DNA of 48,392 nt from an uncultured Mucilaginibacter sp. (GCA_903915155.1 CAIWRU010000178.1:1-48392); one strand, 5' to 3'. Counted from the stretch's first letter, positions 24,594-33,268 are shown. The notes: generated by a model from the letters alone, not told the origin. Made by a program: numbers and translations.

Positions 24594-25109
24594 ATGCAAA
24601 TCATTCAAATGTTTTTAAACGAAGTTGAGCAGGAAGCCCAAACTACCCGTAAATTTTTGAGCATCATACCAAACGATAAATTCGATTGGCAGCCGCACCC
24701 CAAAAGCATGACCATCCGCCAACTGGCAACCCACATTGCCGAACTACCCGAATGGATTCCGTTGGCCATTAATACCGATGAATTGGATTTTGCCAAAAAT
24801 GCCTATAAACCGGAACTTTTGAACAGCACCGACGAATTGCTGGCAAAACTTGAGCAAAACCTGGCTGCAGCCAAAGAAAGTTTAAATACAACAAACGAAG
24901 AGGTATTGGCGCAAAAATGGGTACTGCGCAATGGGGAAGATATTTATTTGGAGCAAACCAAAGCCGAAGTGGTAAGGGTAGCTATTAGTCAAACCATACA
25001 TCACCGTGCGCAATTGGGCGTATTTTTACGCTTGCTGAATGTGCCTATCCCCGGCAGTTACGGCCCAAGTGCCGATGAGCAGGAGTTTCAATTACAGGAA
25101 CAGGAATAA
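24594..25109 (+). CDS. DinB-family protein
   Basis: 171 residues forming the four-helix bundle of the DinB/YfiT superfamily, which often binds a divalent metal and includes thiol-dependent S-transferases. Metal-binding histidines fit TIRQLATHIAELPEW (His 47 region) and SQTIHHRAQLGVFLRLL (HHRAQ, typical of DinB). The ending NVPIPGSYGPSADEQ is the characteristic DinB tail. Substrate unknown. Confidence 0.92.
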   Translation: MQIIQMFLNEVEQEAQTTRKFLSIIPNDKFDWQPHPKSMTIRQLATHIAELPEWIPLAINTDELDFAKNAYKPELLNSTDELLAKLEQNLAAAKESLNTTNEEVLAQKWVLRNGEDIYLEQTKAEVVRVAISQTIHHRAQLGVFLRLLNVPIPGSYGPSADEQEFQLQEQE

Positions 25110-25150
25110 AGATTGACTTTGCACGGGTTGTTATGGCAACCTGTGCAAAG

Positions 25151-25939
25151 TTATAGTCCTGAATAATAATCATAGCCCTGCTCGGCCCAATAATCATGCG
25201 GGCGATGGTTGCTAAAGCTGATGGTGCCTATGCGTTTCAGGTTTTTTATGCCGTATTTTACGGGGATAATAAGCCTTAATGGTGCGCCATGCTTCACAGG
25301 AATAGGCATTTCATTCATTTCATAAGCCAATACGGTTTGAGGGTGCATGGCACTGGGCATGTCAAGGCCAATATAATATTCTTTATCGGGGGTTTCCATG
25401 CCCACATAGTCTAGCTTGGTTTCTGCTTCAAGGCCAAAATGCTTTATAAAATCAACAAAACGTACACCACCCCAATGCTGTATCTGGTCCCAGCCTTCCA
25501 CGCATTTAAAATCATATACTATATCAAATTTTGGCAGCGCTTTTATTTCATCAATAGAAATGGCCATTATTTCGCCTGATATTTTCCTCACCTGTAAGCG
25601 CCATGCAGCTGCATCAAGCTTGCTTTTAGAACCAATGTCGGTATTATGGCGTACATATTTTGCGGCCATTTCCTTGGGGTAGGTTTTAACCAGGTGGTTA
25701 TTGCTGAACACCCGCCTGAAAGCCAGCTCGGTTTTATTAAGCGCCCTGCGTAAAGGCACGCGGGTATTACCGGTAATGCCTCCATCGGGCTCCATAGGCG
25801 AATTGTAAAGCCAGCGCCATCCGCCATAGGCCGATACGCCCAACGCACCGAAAACGGTAAAAGAAATAAAATTGCGCCTGTTTATCTTTTGATCGACAGA
25901 CAACTCCTTGCGTGATTTTTTAGGCGCGCGGTTACTCAT
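25151..25939 (-). CDS. MsrP-like molybdopterin oxidoreductase
   Basis: 262 residues of the sulfite-oxidase/MsrP (YedY) fold. An N-terminal twin-arginine-like signal (KINRRNFISFTVFGALG, Arg 21-22) predicts folded export to the periplasm. The molybdenum-ligand Cys 146 is in FKCVEGWDQIQHWGGVRF, followed by MHPQTVLAYEMN and HGAPLRLIIPVKYG. MsrP repairs methionine sulfoxide in periplasmic proteins with electrons from a b-type cytochrome. The cytochrome b gene overlaps its start by 8 bp, which supports this role. Confidence 0.9.
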   Translation of the reverse strand: MSNRAPKKSRKELSVDQKINRRNFISFTVFGALGVSAYGGWRWLYNSPMEPDGGITGNTRVPLRRALNKTELAFRRVFSNNHLVKTYPKEMAAKYVRHNTDIGSKSKLDAAAWRLQVRKISGEIMAISIDEIKALPKFDIVYDFKCVEGWDQIQHWGGVRFVDFIKHFGLEAETKLDYVGMETPDKEYYIGLDMPSAMHPQTVLAYEMNEMPIPVKHGAPLRLIIPVKYGIKNLKRIGTISFSNHRPHDYWAEQGYDYYSGL

Positions 25940-26612
25940 TTTCTACAACAGTTTTTGGTTCTTCATTCACTACTTCGAAACCCGATACAACCGACCTGAA
26001 ATTGTTCCAACCGGCTAATATTACCTGTACCACGTGTATCACAAAGAAAAACACGTAACCAAGCGTTAACGCAAAATGTATGATGCGTGCAAAATGATAG
26101 CCACCGCATATCCACGTTAAATAATAAAATTGTACGGGTTTATAGATGGCCAGCCCGGTAATAACCGAACCTATGCCCATAACAATAATGGCTGTATAGG
26201 CTATGCGCTGCGCAGCATTGTATTTATTTTGTGGCGGTGCCATTTTGCGGATATGCAGATCATGCAACAACACCAGCCATGCTTCTTTAAACGATTTTTT
26301 CTGCGGTACGAGTTCGCGCCACTCGCCTGATATGATGGTGTACAAAATGTAGAATAAACCATTTAATGTAAAAAACCACATAAACAGGAAATGGAATGCC
26401 ATACCCTCGGCTAATCGCGCCGGGATGTGCAAGAGATTATAATACCAATCGGGAAAAAAACGCACGAATTTGTGCCCGAATATGGTGATGGAATACTCAT
26501 CATTGGCCCAATAAATAAACATCCCGCTCCATATCATAATAGTGAGTATTGGGAAGTTTACCCAATGGCACCAGCGCATGGCCAGGGAGTGTTTTTCTTT
26601 AATTACCTTCAT
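25932..26612 (-). CDS. Cytochrome b561-type membrane subunit
   Basis: 226 residues, four main membrane helices, with histidines placed to bind two hemes (KHSLAMRWCHWVNFP, IPARLAEGMAFHFLFMW, CGGYHFARIIHFAL, FFVIHVVQVILAGW). It is the probable electron donor for the overlapping MsrP-like gene and plays the part of MsrQ, though it belongs to the b561/Ni-Fe hydrogenase cytochrome b group rather than the MsrQ family. It is the first gene of the pair. Confidence 0.9.
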   Translation of the reverse strand: MKVIKEKHSLAMRWCHWVNFPILTIMIWSGMFIYWANDEYSITIFGHKFVRFFPDWYYNLLHIPARLAEGMAFHFLFMWFFTLNGLFYILYTIISGEWRELVPQKKSFKEAWLVLLHDLHIRKMAPPQNKYNAAQRIAYTAIIVMGIGSVITGLAIYKPVQFYYLTWICGGYHFARIIHFALTLGYVFFFVIHVVQVILAGWNNFRSVVSGFEVVNEEPKTVVENE

Positions 26613-26660
26613 TATAAATAATTACGTGAAAATATCAAAAATCGCTGACTTAGTATCTAA

Positions 26661-27434
26661 TTAAAATTCTGCTTTTGCCGCACCCGATATTTCGCCGTTA
26701 GCCGGGTTTTGTAAAAAGGCAATAAGTTCAAAACCCTTTGCATCAAAACCTTTTGGTAAGGTTATTGAAGCATCGCCATTATCCGATTTTACCGGTGTAC
26801 TTGTAAAAGCGCGAACAATTTGTACATGCGATAAGGTACGGCCGCTATTCTCTCCCCTTTGCACGTTTGATTGCGCATGCTTTTCAATAACAGCTAAAAG
26901 TAAAACATCGTTACTGGTATTACCTTGTGTATGGTATTGCACGCTAACTTTTCCGCCGTCTGTCTTAATATCACTTAACATTAAATTAGCAGCAGGCGTT
27001 TTTTCCAGGTTAGTTTTAATGGTATTGCGCAAGGTGCCTTCCTCCGAACCTACAAATTCGGTATGACCGTTAACCACTACCTGCGGGGTATAAACCGATT
27101 GCAAATGCAGCCAGTTTGCATATTGATTTTGCCTGTGCGAATAATCAGCACTGCTGAACACATCCTTCCAGCCCAGGCGGTTCCAGTAGTCGACATGGAA
27201 CGCCAAAATGTAGACGGGCTTATCGGTGCTTTCTTTCTCGATTTTGGCTATCACCGCATCAGCAGGCGGACAGCTTGAGCAGCCCTCTGAGGTAAATAAC
27301 TCCACAACGGCGAAGCCTTTATTTTCAGTGTTTGTTTTAGTTTTTATATGTGTGATGCTTTTAGAAGCGCTTACCCCTAATGCTGCGGCTACAAGCCACA
27401 TCATTGCCATTATTTTAACTGAACTCATTTTCAT
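26661..27434 (-). CDS. Exported DUF1223 (thioredoxin-fold) protein
   Basis: 257 residues with a signal peptide or N-terminal anchor (about 1-24). The family-defining segment VVELFTSEGCSSCPPAD has Cys 52 and Cys 55 in a CxxCP motif of thioredoxin type, and YILAFHVDYWNRLGWKDVFSS follows, both highly conserved in DUF1223. A redox or disulfide role in the periplasm is likely. It lies 48 bp upstream of the cytochrome b/MsrP pair in the same direction and may belong to the same methionine-repair or thiol system (inference). Confidence 0.9.
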   Translation of the reverse strand: MKMSSVKIMAMMWLVAAALGVSASKSITHIKTKTNTENKGFAVVELFTSEGCSSCPPADAVIAKIEKESTDKPVYILAFHVDYWNRLGWKDVFSSADYSHRQNQYANWLHLQSVYTPQVVVNGHTEFVGSEEGTLRNTIKTNLEKTPAANLMLSDIKTDGGKVSVQYHTQGNTSNDVLLLAVIEKHAQSNVQRGENSGRTLSHVQIVRAFTSTPVKSDNGDASITLPKGFDAKGFELIAFLQNPANGEISGAAKAEF

Positions 27435-27508
27435 ATCTAATTTAGATTATCGACTTTTTAGGATTTAGTCGGGCGATAGATCAGTTCCTTACAATAAAGT
27501 TAAAGTTT

Positions 27509-28279
27509 TTATTCCTCTTTTTTGGGAAGATTCTTCATATTAAAACGCGGTTTGTAGGCCGGTGTTGCTTTGGGGCTTTCTGCTTCGGGAGTATCTTTCG
27601 GTTCTTCAGTAGAAGCAGGTTTATCAGTTTCCGCTACAGGCTTGGGCATGTTTGCCGCCTTAAACTTCGGCGTAAAGCCAAGTTTGGGCGCGGGTGCAGG
27701 AGTCGGAGTTGACGTTTCTTCTGCTTTAGCAGGCTCTGTTTGTTCAGTTGCAGGCTTGGGGGGATTTGCCGCTTTAAACTTTGGTGTAAAGCCAAGTTTG
27801 GGGGCGGGTGTTGATGTTTCTTCTGTTTTGGCAAGGTTCGCTGGTTCAGCCGCTGGCTTGGGTGGCGTTGCTGCCTTAAATTTTGGTGTAAAGCCAAGCT
27901 TCGGTGCAGGAGTAGCTGCCGGTTGCTCTTCTGGTTTAGCTTCAGCGGCGGTATCTGTCGCAATAGGCTTTGGGATATTCGCCGCTTTAAATTTTGGCAC
28001 AAAGCCTAATTTGGGCGGTGTTAAAGTTTCTTCGATTAAGCTTTCGGTAATAGTTTGTTCCGCTAAAGGGTTATCAATTTTAACCTTTTCGGTTTTTACC
28101 TCGGCAGGTGCGGGGAATTGCAGCCGTAGTTTATTGAACCAGTATTTTTTTGTGTGATCGAAACTTTTTTCGCCCATTAAACCGAAGTGGTTTTTAAATT
28201 CAGAAAACAAGGCCGGTTCAACCCTTTGCAAGGCATCCAGGTCAATTCTTTTCTTCTTAAAAAACTCCTCGAACTCCAT
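27509..28279 (-). CDS. PK-rich repeat protein (KLGFTPKFKAA motif x4)
   Basis: 256 residues. A helical N-terminal domain (1-58, EFEEFFKKKRIDLDALQRV ... KKYWFNKLRLQFP) is followed by a disordered, Pro/Ala/Glu-rich region with four copies of KLGF(T/V)PKFKAAxxPKP, starting at residues 90, 127, 161 and 199, with a degenerate fifth (YKPRFNMKNLPK) at the end. The spacing is 34-38 residues. There is no signal peptide. The regular short motif suggests multivalent binding to a partner. I recognise no function. It starts 5 bp after a word-repeat hairpin. Confidence 0.82.
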   Translation of the reverse strand: MEFEEFFKKKRIDLDALQRVEPALFSEFKNHFGLMGEKSFDHTKKYWFNKLRLQFPAPAEVKTEKVKIDNPLAEQTITESLIEETLTPPKLGFVPKFKAANIPKPIATDTAAEAKPEEQPAATPAPKLGFTPKFKAATPPKPAAEPANLAKTEETSTPAPKLGFTPKFKAANPPKPATEQTEPAKAEETSTPTPAPAPKLGFTPKFKAANMPKPVAETDKPASTEEPKDTPEAESPKATPAYKPRFNMKNLPKKEE

Positions 28280-28283
28280 TCTC

Positions 28284-28363
28284 TTAGATTTGAGATATGA
28301 GATTTGAGATATGAGACATGAAACTTAAATCTCACGTCTAATATCTCATATCTCACATCTATA
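28284..28363. repeat. Word-repeat hairpin (GAGATATGAGATTT words)
   Basis: The left arm repeats TTTGAGATATGAGA twice; the right arm repeats the complements (AATCTCAC, ATATCTCATATCTCAC). The element fills the whole spacer between two same-strand genes. The stop codon of the DUF2442 gene (28359-28361) overlaps its right end and the PK-repeat gene starts 5 bp from its left end. Confidence 0.7.
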
Positions 28364-28574
28364 AAGGAATTATTGTATCCAGTTTATTAAAGCGTATGCC
28401 ATTGGGCGTTTGCTCCCAGTCCTCGCGTTCTTCATCGGTAGCATCCTGCAATTTGGGGAACCACTCCAACGGAAAAGCTTGCTGCTTGCCATTTTCCTTT
28501 TCAACAAAAAGCAAACCATTGGCAAATGTTACCTTAACCTTCTTTTCCTGCTTACGCGATGTGAATAGTGCCAT
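28359..28574 (-). CDS. DUF2442 small protein
   Basis: 71 residues matching DUF2442: a short basic N-terminus, VKVTFANGLLFVEKENGK, then FPLEWFPKLQDATDEEREDWE and the ending FNKLDTIIPL. The family is small, widespread and of unknown function, and in some genomes it sits beside toxin-antitoxin genes. Its start codon is 5 bp from an 86-bp double-hairpin repeat, and its stop overlaps another repeat, so it is enclosed by repeats on both sides. Confidence 0.83.
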   Translation of the reverse strand: MALFTSRKQEKKVKVTFANGLLFVEKENGKQQAFPLEWFPKLQDATDEEREDWEQTPNGIRFNKLDTIIPL

Positions 28575-28578
28575 ATTA

Positions 28579-28663
28579 GCCCCCTCTAAATCTCCCCCGG
28601 TAGGGGAGACTTTTTAAAATCCTTTTTTAAAGCCCTCCCTACCGGGGAGGGTTTGGGAGGGGC
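28579..28663. repeat. 86-bp double-hairpin repeat, copy 2 (yebC/DUF2442 junction)
   Basis: Same two inward-facing hairpins with CGGTA loops as the copy at 12017: left stem TCTCCCC/GGGGAGA then C and five T, right stem CCCTCCC/GGGAGGG. It begins directly at the yebC stop codon and ends 5 bp before the DUF2442 start. Confidence 0.85.
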
Positions 28664-29389
28664 CTACTCCTCCATATTATGATAAACCGCCTGCACATCA
28701 TCGTCCTCTTCCAGTCTATCTATCAACTTCATAATATCGGCAACCTGTTCTTCGGTTACTGCATGGAATGATTGTGCCACACGCTCCAGTTTGGCCGATT
28801 TTACTTCAATGCCTGCTTCTTCCAAAGCTTTCTGCATCTTGCCAAAATCCTCAAAAGCGGTATGGATAACACCTACATCATTTCCTTCTTCATCGGCCTC
28901 AACAAAAAGGTCCTCTAAACCAGCATCTATCAGTTCAAATTCCAGTTCTTCCAGGTCGCGGTCGCCCGGCACAAATGTAAAGACAGATTTACGTGTAAAT
29001 ATAAAATCAAGTGACCCGGTTTTTCCCAATGCACCACCTGTTTTTGTAAAATAGCTCCGCACGTTTGCAACAGTACGGTTGGTGTTGTCGGTCGCGGTCT
29101 CAACAAGTACGGCTACACCATGCGGTGCATAACCTTCATATACCAGTTCTTCGTAATCCTTTTCATCGCGACTGGTAGCCCTTTTTATAGCGGCCTCAAC
29201 CCGGTCTTTCGGCATGTTTACAGCCTTGGAGTTTTGCACGGCGGTGCGTAAGCGCGAGTTGGTATTCACATCGCCACCACCGGCTTTTACTGCCATTACA
29301 ATTTCCTTACCCAAGCGGGTAAACTGAACGGCCATTTTGGCCCAGCGCTTAAATTTTCTTTCTTTACGGAATTCAAATGCTCTTCCCAT
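28664..29389 (-). CDS. YebC/PmpR-family protein
   Basis: 241 residues, the usual length. The N-terminus GRAFEFRKERKFKRWAKMA, then GGDVNTNSRLRTAVQNSKAVNMPKD, AIKRATSRDEKDYEELVYEGYAPHGVAVLVE and GGALGKTGSLDFIFTRK (all shown in part) are strongly conserved in YebC/TACO1. Members are described as DNA-binding regulators, and recent work links the family to relief of ribosome stalling at proline stretches. The stop abuts the 86-bp repeat. Confidence 0.95.
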   Translation of the reverse strand: MGRAFEFRKERKFKRWAKMAVQFTRLGKEIVMAVKAGGGDVNTNSRLRTAVQNSKAVNMPKDRVEAAIKRATSRDEKDYEELVYEGYAPHGVAVLVETATDNTNRTVANVRSYFTKTGGALGKTGSLDFIFTRKSVFTFVPGDRDLEELEFELIDAGLEDLFVEADEEGNDVGVIHTAFEDFGKMQKALEEAGIEVKSAKLERVAQSFHAVTEEQVADIMKLIDRLEEDDDVQAVYHNMEE

Positions 29390-29498
29390 ATACTTTAGTT
29401 CATTGTTGATGGTTCATAGATCATAGCCGCAGCTATAAATACAAATGCCCCTTCTGCTGATAATTACAGAAAGGGCAAATATAATAGATATGTTTCTT

Positions 29499-30449
29499 TT
29501 AAATAATACTTTTTAGGTTAGTAAGCATATCATTGCTCATGGCAGAAAGATCGTACTGTAGTTTCCAGTCCCAATCTTTTTGTGCGTAGCTGTCATCAAT
29601 TGATTTTGGCCAGCTGTCCGCTATGGCCTGGCGGGGGTCGCTTTGGCTGTAGCTTATTTCAAAGTTGGGTATTACCTTTTTTATTTCTTCGGCAAGTTGT
29701 GTAGGCGTAAAGCTGATACCGGCAAGGTTGTACGAAGAGCGGATAGTTAATTTTTCGGCCGGTGCATCCATCAATGTAAGAGTGGCGCGTATGGCGTCAT
29801 CCATGTACATCATGGGCAAAGCGGTATCGGCAGAAAGAAAGCTTTCATATTTGCTTTTCTTCAAAGCCTCGTGGAATATATGTACTGCGTAATCGGTAGT
29901 ACCGCCGCCCGGGTTTGCCCGCCAGCCTATAAGGCCGGGATAACGTAAGCTGCGAACATCCAACCCGTACTTATTAAAGTAATATTCGCACCAGCGCTCG
30001 CCAGCCAGTTTGCTAAAGCCGTAAACCGTGTTAGGGTCCATCACACAATATTGCGGGGTATTATGCGCCGGAGAGTGCGGCCCGAAAACAGCAATGGAAC
30101 TTGGCCAGAAAACTTTGGCAACTTTAAATTCAACCGCGAAATCAAGTACATGGAGAAGGCCGGTCATGTTCAGGTCCCAGGCCATTTTGGGTTTTTGTTC
30201 GCCCACGGCCGATAATATGGCCGCTAGTAAATATACCTGTGTTGGCTGGTGCTTTTGAAATATGTGGTGCAGGTTATCCTTATCAAGCACGTTTACAAAT
30301 TCAAACGGGCCGGTATTCCTAATTGCGTAGGCGGGGCTGTTTATATCAGATGCTATAACCTGCTCCGCGCCGTGGATGTTGCGTAATGCGGTTACCAGCT
30401 CGGTGCCGATCTGGCCGTTCGCGCCTATAACCAATATTTTTTCGGTCAT
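29499..30449 (-). CDS. NAD-dependent L-threonine dehydrogenase, epimerase type
   Basis: 316 residues of the short-chain dehydrogenase/epimerase family. The N-terminal Rossmann motif is GANGQIGTEL, the catalytic YxxxK is YGFSKLAGERWCEYY, and SLRYPGLIGW follows. The overall pattern fits the SDR-type threonine dehydrogenase of Bacteroidota, which oxidises threonine to 2-amino-3-oxobutyrate, a route to glycine. A TACCTTTG -7 box lies upstream at 30477-30470 on the minus strand. Confidence 0.88.
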   Translation of the reverse strand: MTEKILVIGANGQIGTELVTALRNIHGAEQVIASDINSPAYAIRNTGPFEFVNVLDKDNLHHIFQKHQPTQVYLLAAILSAVGEQKPKMAWDLNMTGLLHVLDFAVEFKVAKVFWPSSIAVFGPHSPAHNTPQYCVMDPNTVYGFSKLAGERWCEYYFNKYGLDVRSLRYPGLIGWRANPGGGTTDYAVHIFHEALKKSKYESFLSADTALPMMYMDDAIRATLTLMDAPAEKLTIRSSYNLAGISFTPTQLAEEIKKVIPNFEISYSQSDPRQAIADSWPKSIDDSYAQKDWDWKLQYDLSAMSNDMLTNLKSII

Positions 30450-30551
30450 TTAAAATGAGGGTTAAAACACAAAGGTAGAAATTTGGGCGGAACCCGATAG
30501 ATTTTGAACGAACAAACGTTTGCCCAAAACCGATTTTTATTTTGCTAATGC

Positions 30552-30746
30552 CTAAACTATCTCTACTATCATAAATATATACGCAAAAATCATTGTCAGG
30601 CCTAATAAAAGGTATAATTTAATATTTCTGCGGGCAGTGGTTATGCGTGGTATTTTACCACTGTTTTTTAATTTTCGGTATTTAACGCTATTTAACCAGG
30701 CAAGCCCCAGCAGGGCAATAGCCAGTATCAGTACTAAATATTGCAT
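30552..30746 (-). CDS. Small two-helix membrane protein
   Basis: About 64 residues from the ATG at 30746 (MQYLVLILAIALLGLAWLN). Two hydrophobic segments flank a basic loop (KYRKLKNSGKIPRITTARRN). A longer frame to 30794 adds a hydrophilic start and is less likely. Not recognised; probably an inner-membrane protein. Confidence 0.5.
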   Translation of the reverse strand: MQYLVLILAIALLGLAWLNSVKYRKLKNSGKIPRITTARRNIKLYLLLGLTMIFAYIFMIVEIV

Positions 30747-31041
30747 AAGAGTTAGGTTTAATTGGTTTATAAACAAAATTCGCTCACAGCACACTTTTAT
30801 TTCCGTTTGGTGTTTTTATTTGACCTGCAAATTAAAGCATTGGTTTATTACGTTTTTGTAATAATAATGCGACAGATAAGCGCAATGGTTAGTGTATACA
30901 TTACACCATTTTTACTATATATGTGACATAAAAACAGAAAAAAATCGCATATTTGTTGTTCATTTTAACTATTAAAATAATTTTTTAGAAACACGGTCCT
31001 ATATAAAAGGCCGTAAAAGCGTAAAACAAATTCAAAAAACA

Positions 31042-32052
31042 ATGAAAGTCGCAGTAGTGGGTGCCACAGGATTGGTGGGCACCAAAATGTTGCAGGTTCT
31101 TGATGAACGCAACTTCCCCGTAACAGAATTAATTCCGGTAGCTTCAGCTAAAAGTGTGGGTAAAGAAGTCACTTTTAAGGGTAAGCAGTACAAGATAGTT
31201 TCTGTAGAGGATGCGATAAAGCAGAAGCCCGATGTTGCCATATTTTCGGCAGGGGGCAGCACATCATTGGAGCAGGCGCCGCTTTTTGCAGCAGCCGGCA
31301 CAACTGTTATTGATAATTCATCGGCCTGGCGCATGGACCCTACCAAAAAACTGGTAGTGCCTGAGGTTAACGCCAATGTGTTGACCGCCGAAGATAAGAT
31401 CATCGCTAACCCAAATTGCTCAACCATACAAATGGTAGTGGCCCTAAAACCATTACACGATCGTTATAAAATTAAACGCGTGGTAGTTTCAACTTACCAA
31501 TCGGTAACCGGTACCGGCGTAAAAGCTGTGGCCCAGTTATTTGATGAGCGTAAAGGTATCGAGGACGGCCCTAAAGCCTATCCGTATACCATCGACCTGA
31601 ATGTAATACCGCAAATAGATGTTTTTACAGCTAACGGTTACACCAAGGAAGAAATGAAAATGATACTGGAAACCCAGAAAATAATGGGCGATAACAGTAT
31701 TAAAGTAACAGCTACAACCGTGCGTATCCCCGTTATGGGCGGCCACTCTGAATCGGTGAATATTGAGTTTGCGGAAGATTTTGACCTGGCCGAAGTAAGG
31801 GAAATATTAGAAAAAGCTCCCGGCATTATTGTAACCGATGATACTGCGAACCTTAAATACCCAATGCCGCTCGATGCGCATGATAAGGACGAAGTATTTG
31901 TAGGCCGCATCCGCCGTGATGAAAGCCAGCCAAATACGTTGAACTGCTGGATAGTATCAGACAACTTACGCAAAGGCGCTGCCACCAACGCAGTGCAGAT
32001 TGCTGAATATTTAGCTGCCAAGCATTTGATAGGGCAGGCTGTAGAAGCATAA
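31042..32052 (+). CDS. asd: Aspartate-semialdehyde dehydrogenase
   Basis: Reduces aspartyl phosphate to aspartate semialdehyde, the branch to lysine, diaminopimelate, threonine and methionine. 336 residues. N-terminal VVGATGLVGTKMLQVL binds NADPH, FSAGGSTSLEQAP and VIDNSSAWRMDP follow, and the catalytic Cys is in NPNCSTIQMVVAL with the active His in RIPVMGGHSES. The leader between 30995 and 31015 can form a small hairpin. An intrinsic terminator follows. Confidence 0.97.
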   Translation: MKVAVVGATGLVGTKMLQVLDERNFPVTELIPVASAKSVGKEVTFKGKQYKIVSVEDAIKQKPDVAIFSAGGSTSLEQAPLFAAAGTTVIDNSSAWRMDPTKKLVVPEVNANVLTAEDKIIANPNCSTIQMVVALKPLHDRYKIKRVVVSTYQSVTGTGVKAVAQLFDERKGIEDGPKAYPYTIDLNVIPQIDVFTANGYTKEEMKMILETQKIMGDNSIKVTATTVRIPVMGGHSESVNIEFAEDFDLAEVREILEKAPGIIVTDDTANLKYPMPLDAHDKDEVFVGRIRRDESQPNTLNCWIVSDNLRKGAATNAVQIAEYLAAKHLIGQAVEA

Positions 32053-32078
32053 GCAATTATTGAATTAATGATTTATTG

Positions 32079-32111
32079 AATAGGGATGATCGGAAGATTA
32101 TCCCTATTTTT
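32079..32111 (+). terminator. Intrinsic terminator after asd
   Basis: Stem AATAGGGAT (32079-32087) with ATCCCTATT (32100-32108), a 12-nt loop, and a T-run that overlaps the second arm. It lies 27 bp past the asd stop. Confidence 0.75.
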
Positions 32112-32135
32112 ATTGGGGGAAACCCTGAATCTGAA

Positions 32136-32936
32136 ATGAAATTGAAAATTTGTTTGCTGTTGTTAATGTTTTTTAGTTGTGGTTATGTTTTTGCGCAGAC
32201 GCCGAAAGCGATTGAAGCTAATTTGTTGAAGTCATTTAAACGGATTGATTATTGGGCAGATAAAGGACGTAGAGATACAACGGGTGATATTAGTCTGGAG
32301 GATTCCCTTGAAAATGCAAATGATGTATTTGCAAAAAAGCTGAAAGAATATACCGTTAAATATCCCGCTACAATCAGTCAGGATTTTAGTGTTCTAAAGA
32401 AAGAACGCTTAGATATTTTTACTTCTGCTGATGGGTTATTAAGGATATACTCCTGGGAAACTTGGTTAGGAGGTACAATGCGTGATTTTGCCAACGTTTT
32501 TCAATATAATACTGGCAAAAACATTCAATCGGTTTATCTGCATAGCACGGGCGATGATTCGAAAGAAAATATCCCCTTTTATTCAAACTTATATACATTC
32601 AAAGCCAACCAAAAAACCTATTATCTTGGAATTTATGGCTGTATATATTCAACCAAAGATGCCGGAACCGGCATAAAAATATTTGATATTGAAAATGGGG
32701 GATTAAATACCGATGTAAAGATCATAAAAACCGCTTCGGGATTGCACAGCAAAATATATTATGACTACGATTTCTTTTCAGTGGTTGATATAGCCTATGG
32801 TAAAAGACCAACCATCTATTTTGATGGGACTACCGAATCTATTTATGTTCCGCTTGTTGATGGTAATGGAAAAGTGACTCATAAATACATCACCTACAAA
32901 TTCACCGGCCAATATTTTGAGAAGGTAAAGCCGTAA
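32136..32936 (+). CDS. Secreted hypothetical protein
   Basis: 266 residues from the ATG at 32136, which puts a good signal peptide first (KLKICLLLLMFFSCGYVFAQ). The upstream TTG would place it inside the asd terminator and is rejected. The mature part is beta-rich with no motif that I recognise. Its base composition is more AT-rich than its neighbours, which may hint at a more recent origin. Its stop is directly adjacent to the stop of the convergent small membrane gene. Confidence 0.72.
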   Translation: MKLKICLLLLMFFSCGYVFAQTPKAIEANLLKSFKRIDYWADKGRRDTTGDISLEDSLENANDVFAKKLKEYTVKYPATISQDFSVLKKERLDIFTSADGLLRIYSWETWLGGTMRDFANVFQYNTGKNIQSVYLHSTGDDSKENIPFYSNLYTFKANQKTYYLGIYGCIYSTKDAGTGIKIFDIENGGLNTDVKIIKTASGLHSKIYYDYDFFSVVDIAYGKRPTIYFDGTTESIYVPLVDGNGKVTHKYITYKFTGQYFEKVKP

Positions 32937-33146
32937 CTATTTCTTTTTCTTTGCAGGAACATCCTTTTCATCTGCTTGCCTCTTCTCGTTCTTCATAACA
33001 ATTACGGCATATATGGCAGTGAAAACCACGCCCGAAAGCACTGCTTTTAATAGCGCGTCGGTATAATTTTCTTTAAAAATGTAGGTGTTTGTTAAAAATA
33101 CGATTACGGTGTAAATAGCGTAAACAACAAGTATCTTCCGTGCCAT
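32937..33146 (-). CDS. Small two-helix membrane protein
   Basis: 69 residues with two hydrophobic segments (ILVVYAIYTVIVFLTNTYI and LLKAVLSGVVFTAIYAVIVM) and a basic, lysine-rich tail ending in KKKK. It is convergent with the secreted protein, with zero bases between the stop codons. Not recognised. Confidence 0.6.
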   Translation of the reverse strand: MARKILVVYAIYTVIVFLTNTYIFKENYTDALLKAVLSGVVFTAIYAVIVMKNEKRQADEKDVPAKKKK

Positions 33147-33268
33147 GGGGTAAAGGTATGAAAATTAAAAAACTTTTTAATTTTTCTTAAAACCATGTAT
33201 CACACAGAAATTAGGCATAGCCGTTTTAGCGCTGTTTTTTATTAAATAGATTTTTAGTAAATTTGATT

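Noticed and set aside
27570..28157. 195-residue rightward frame opposite the PK-repeat protein
   Set aside because: It is the antisense of the repeats (Gly/Ala/Val/Ser-rich, periodic) and has no independent signal.
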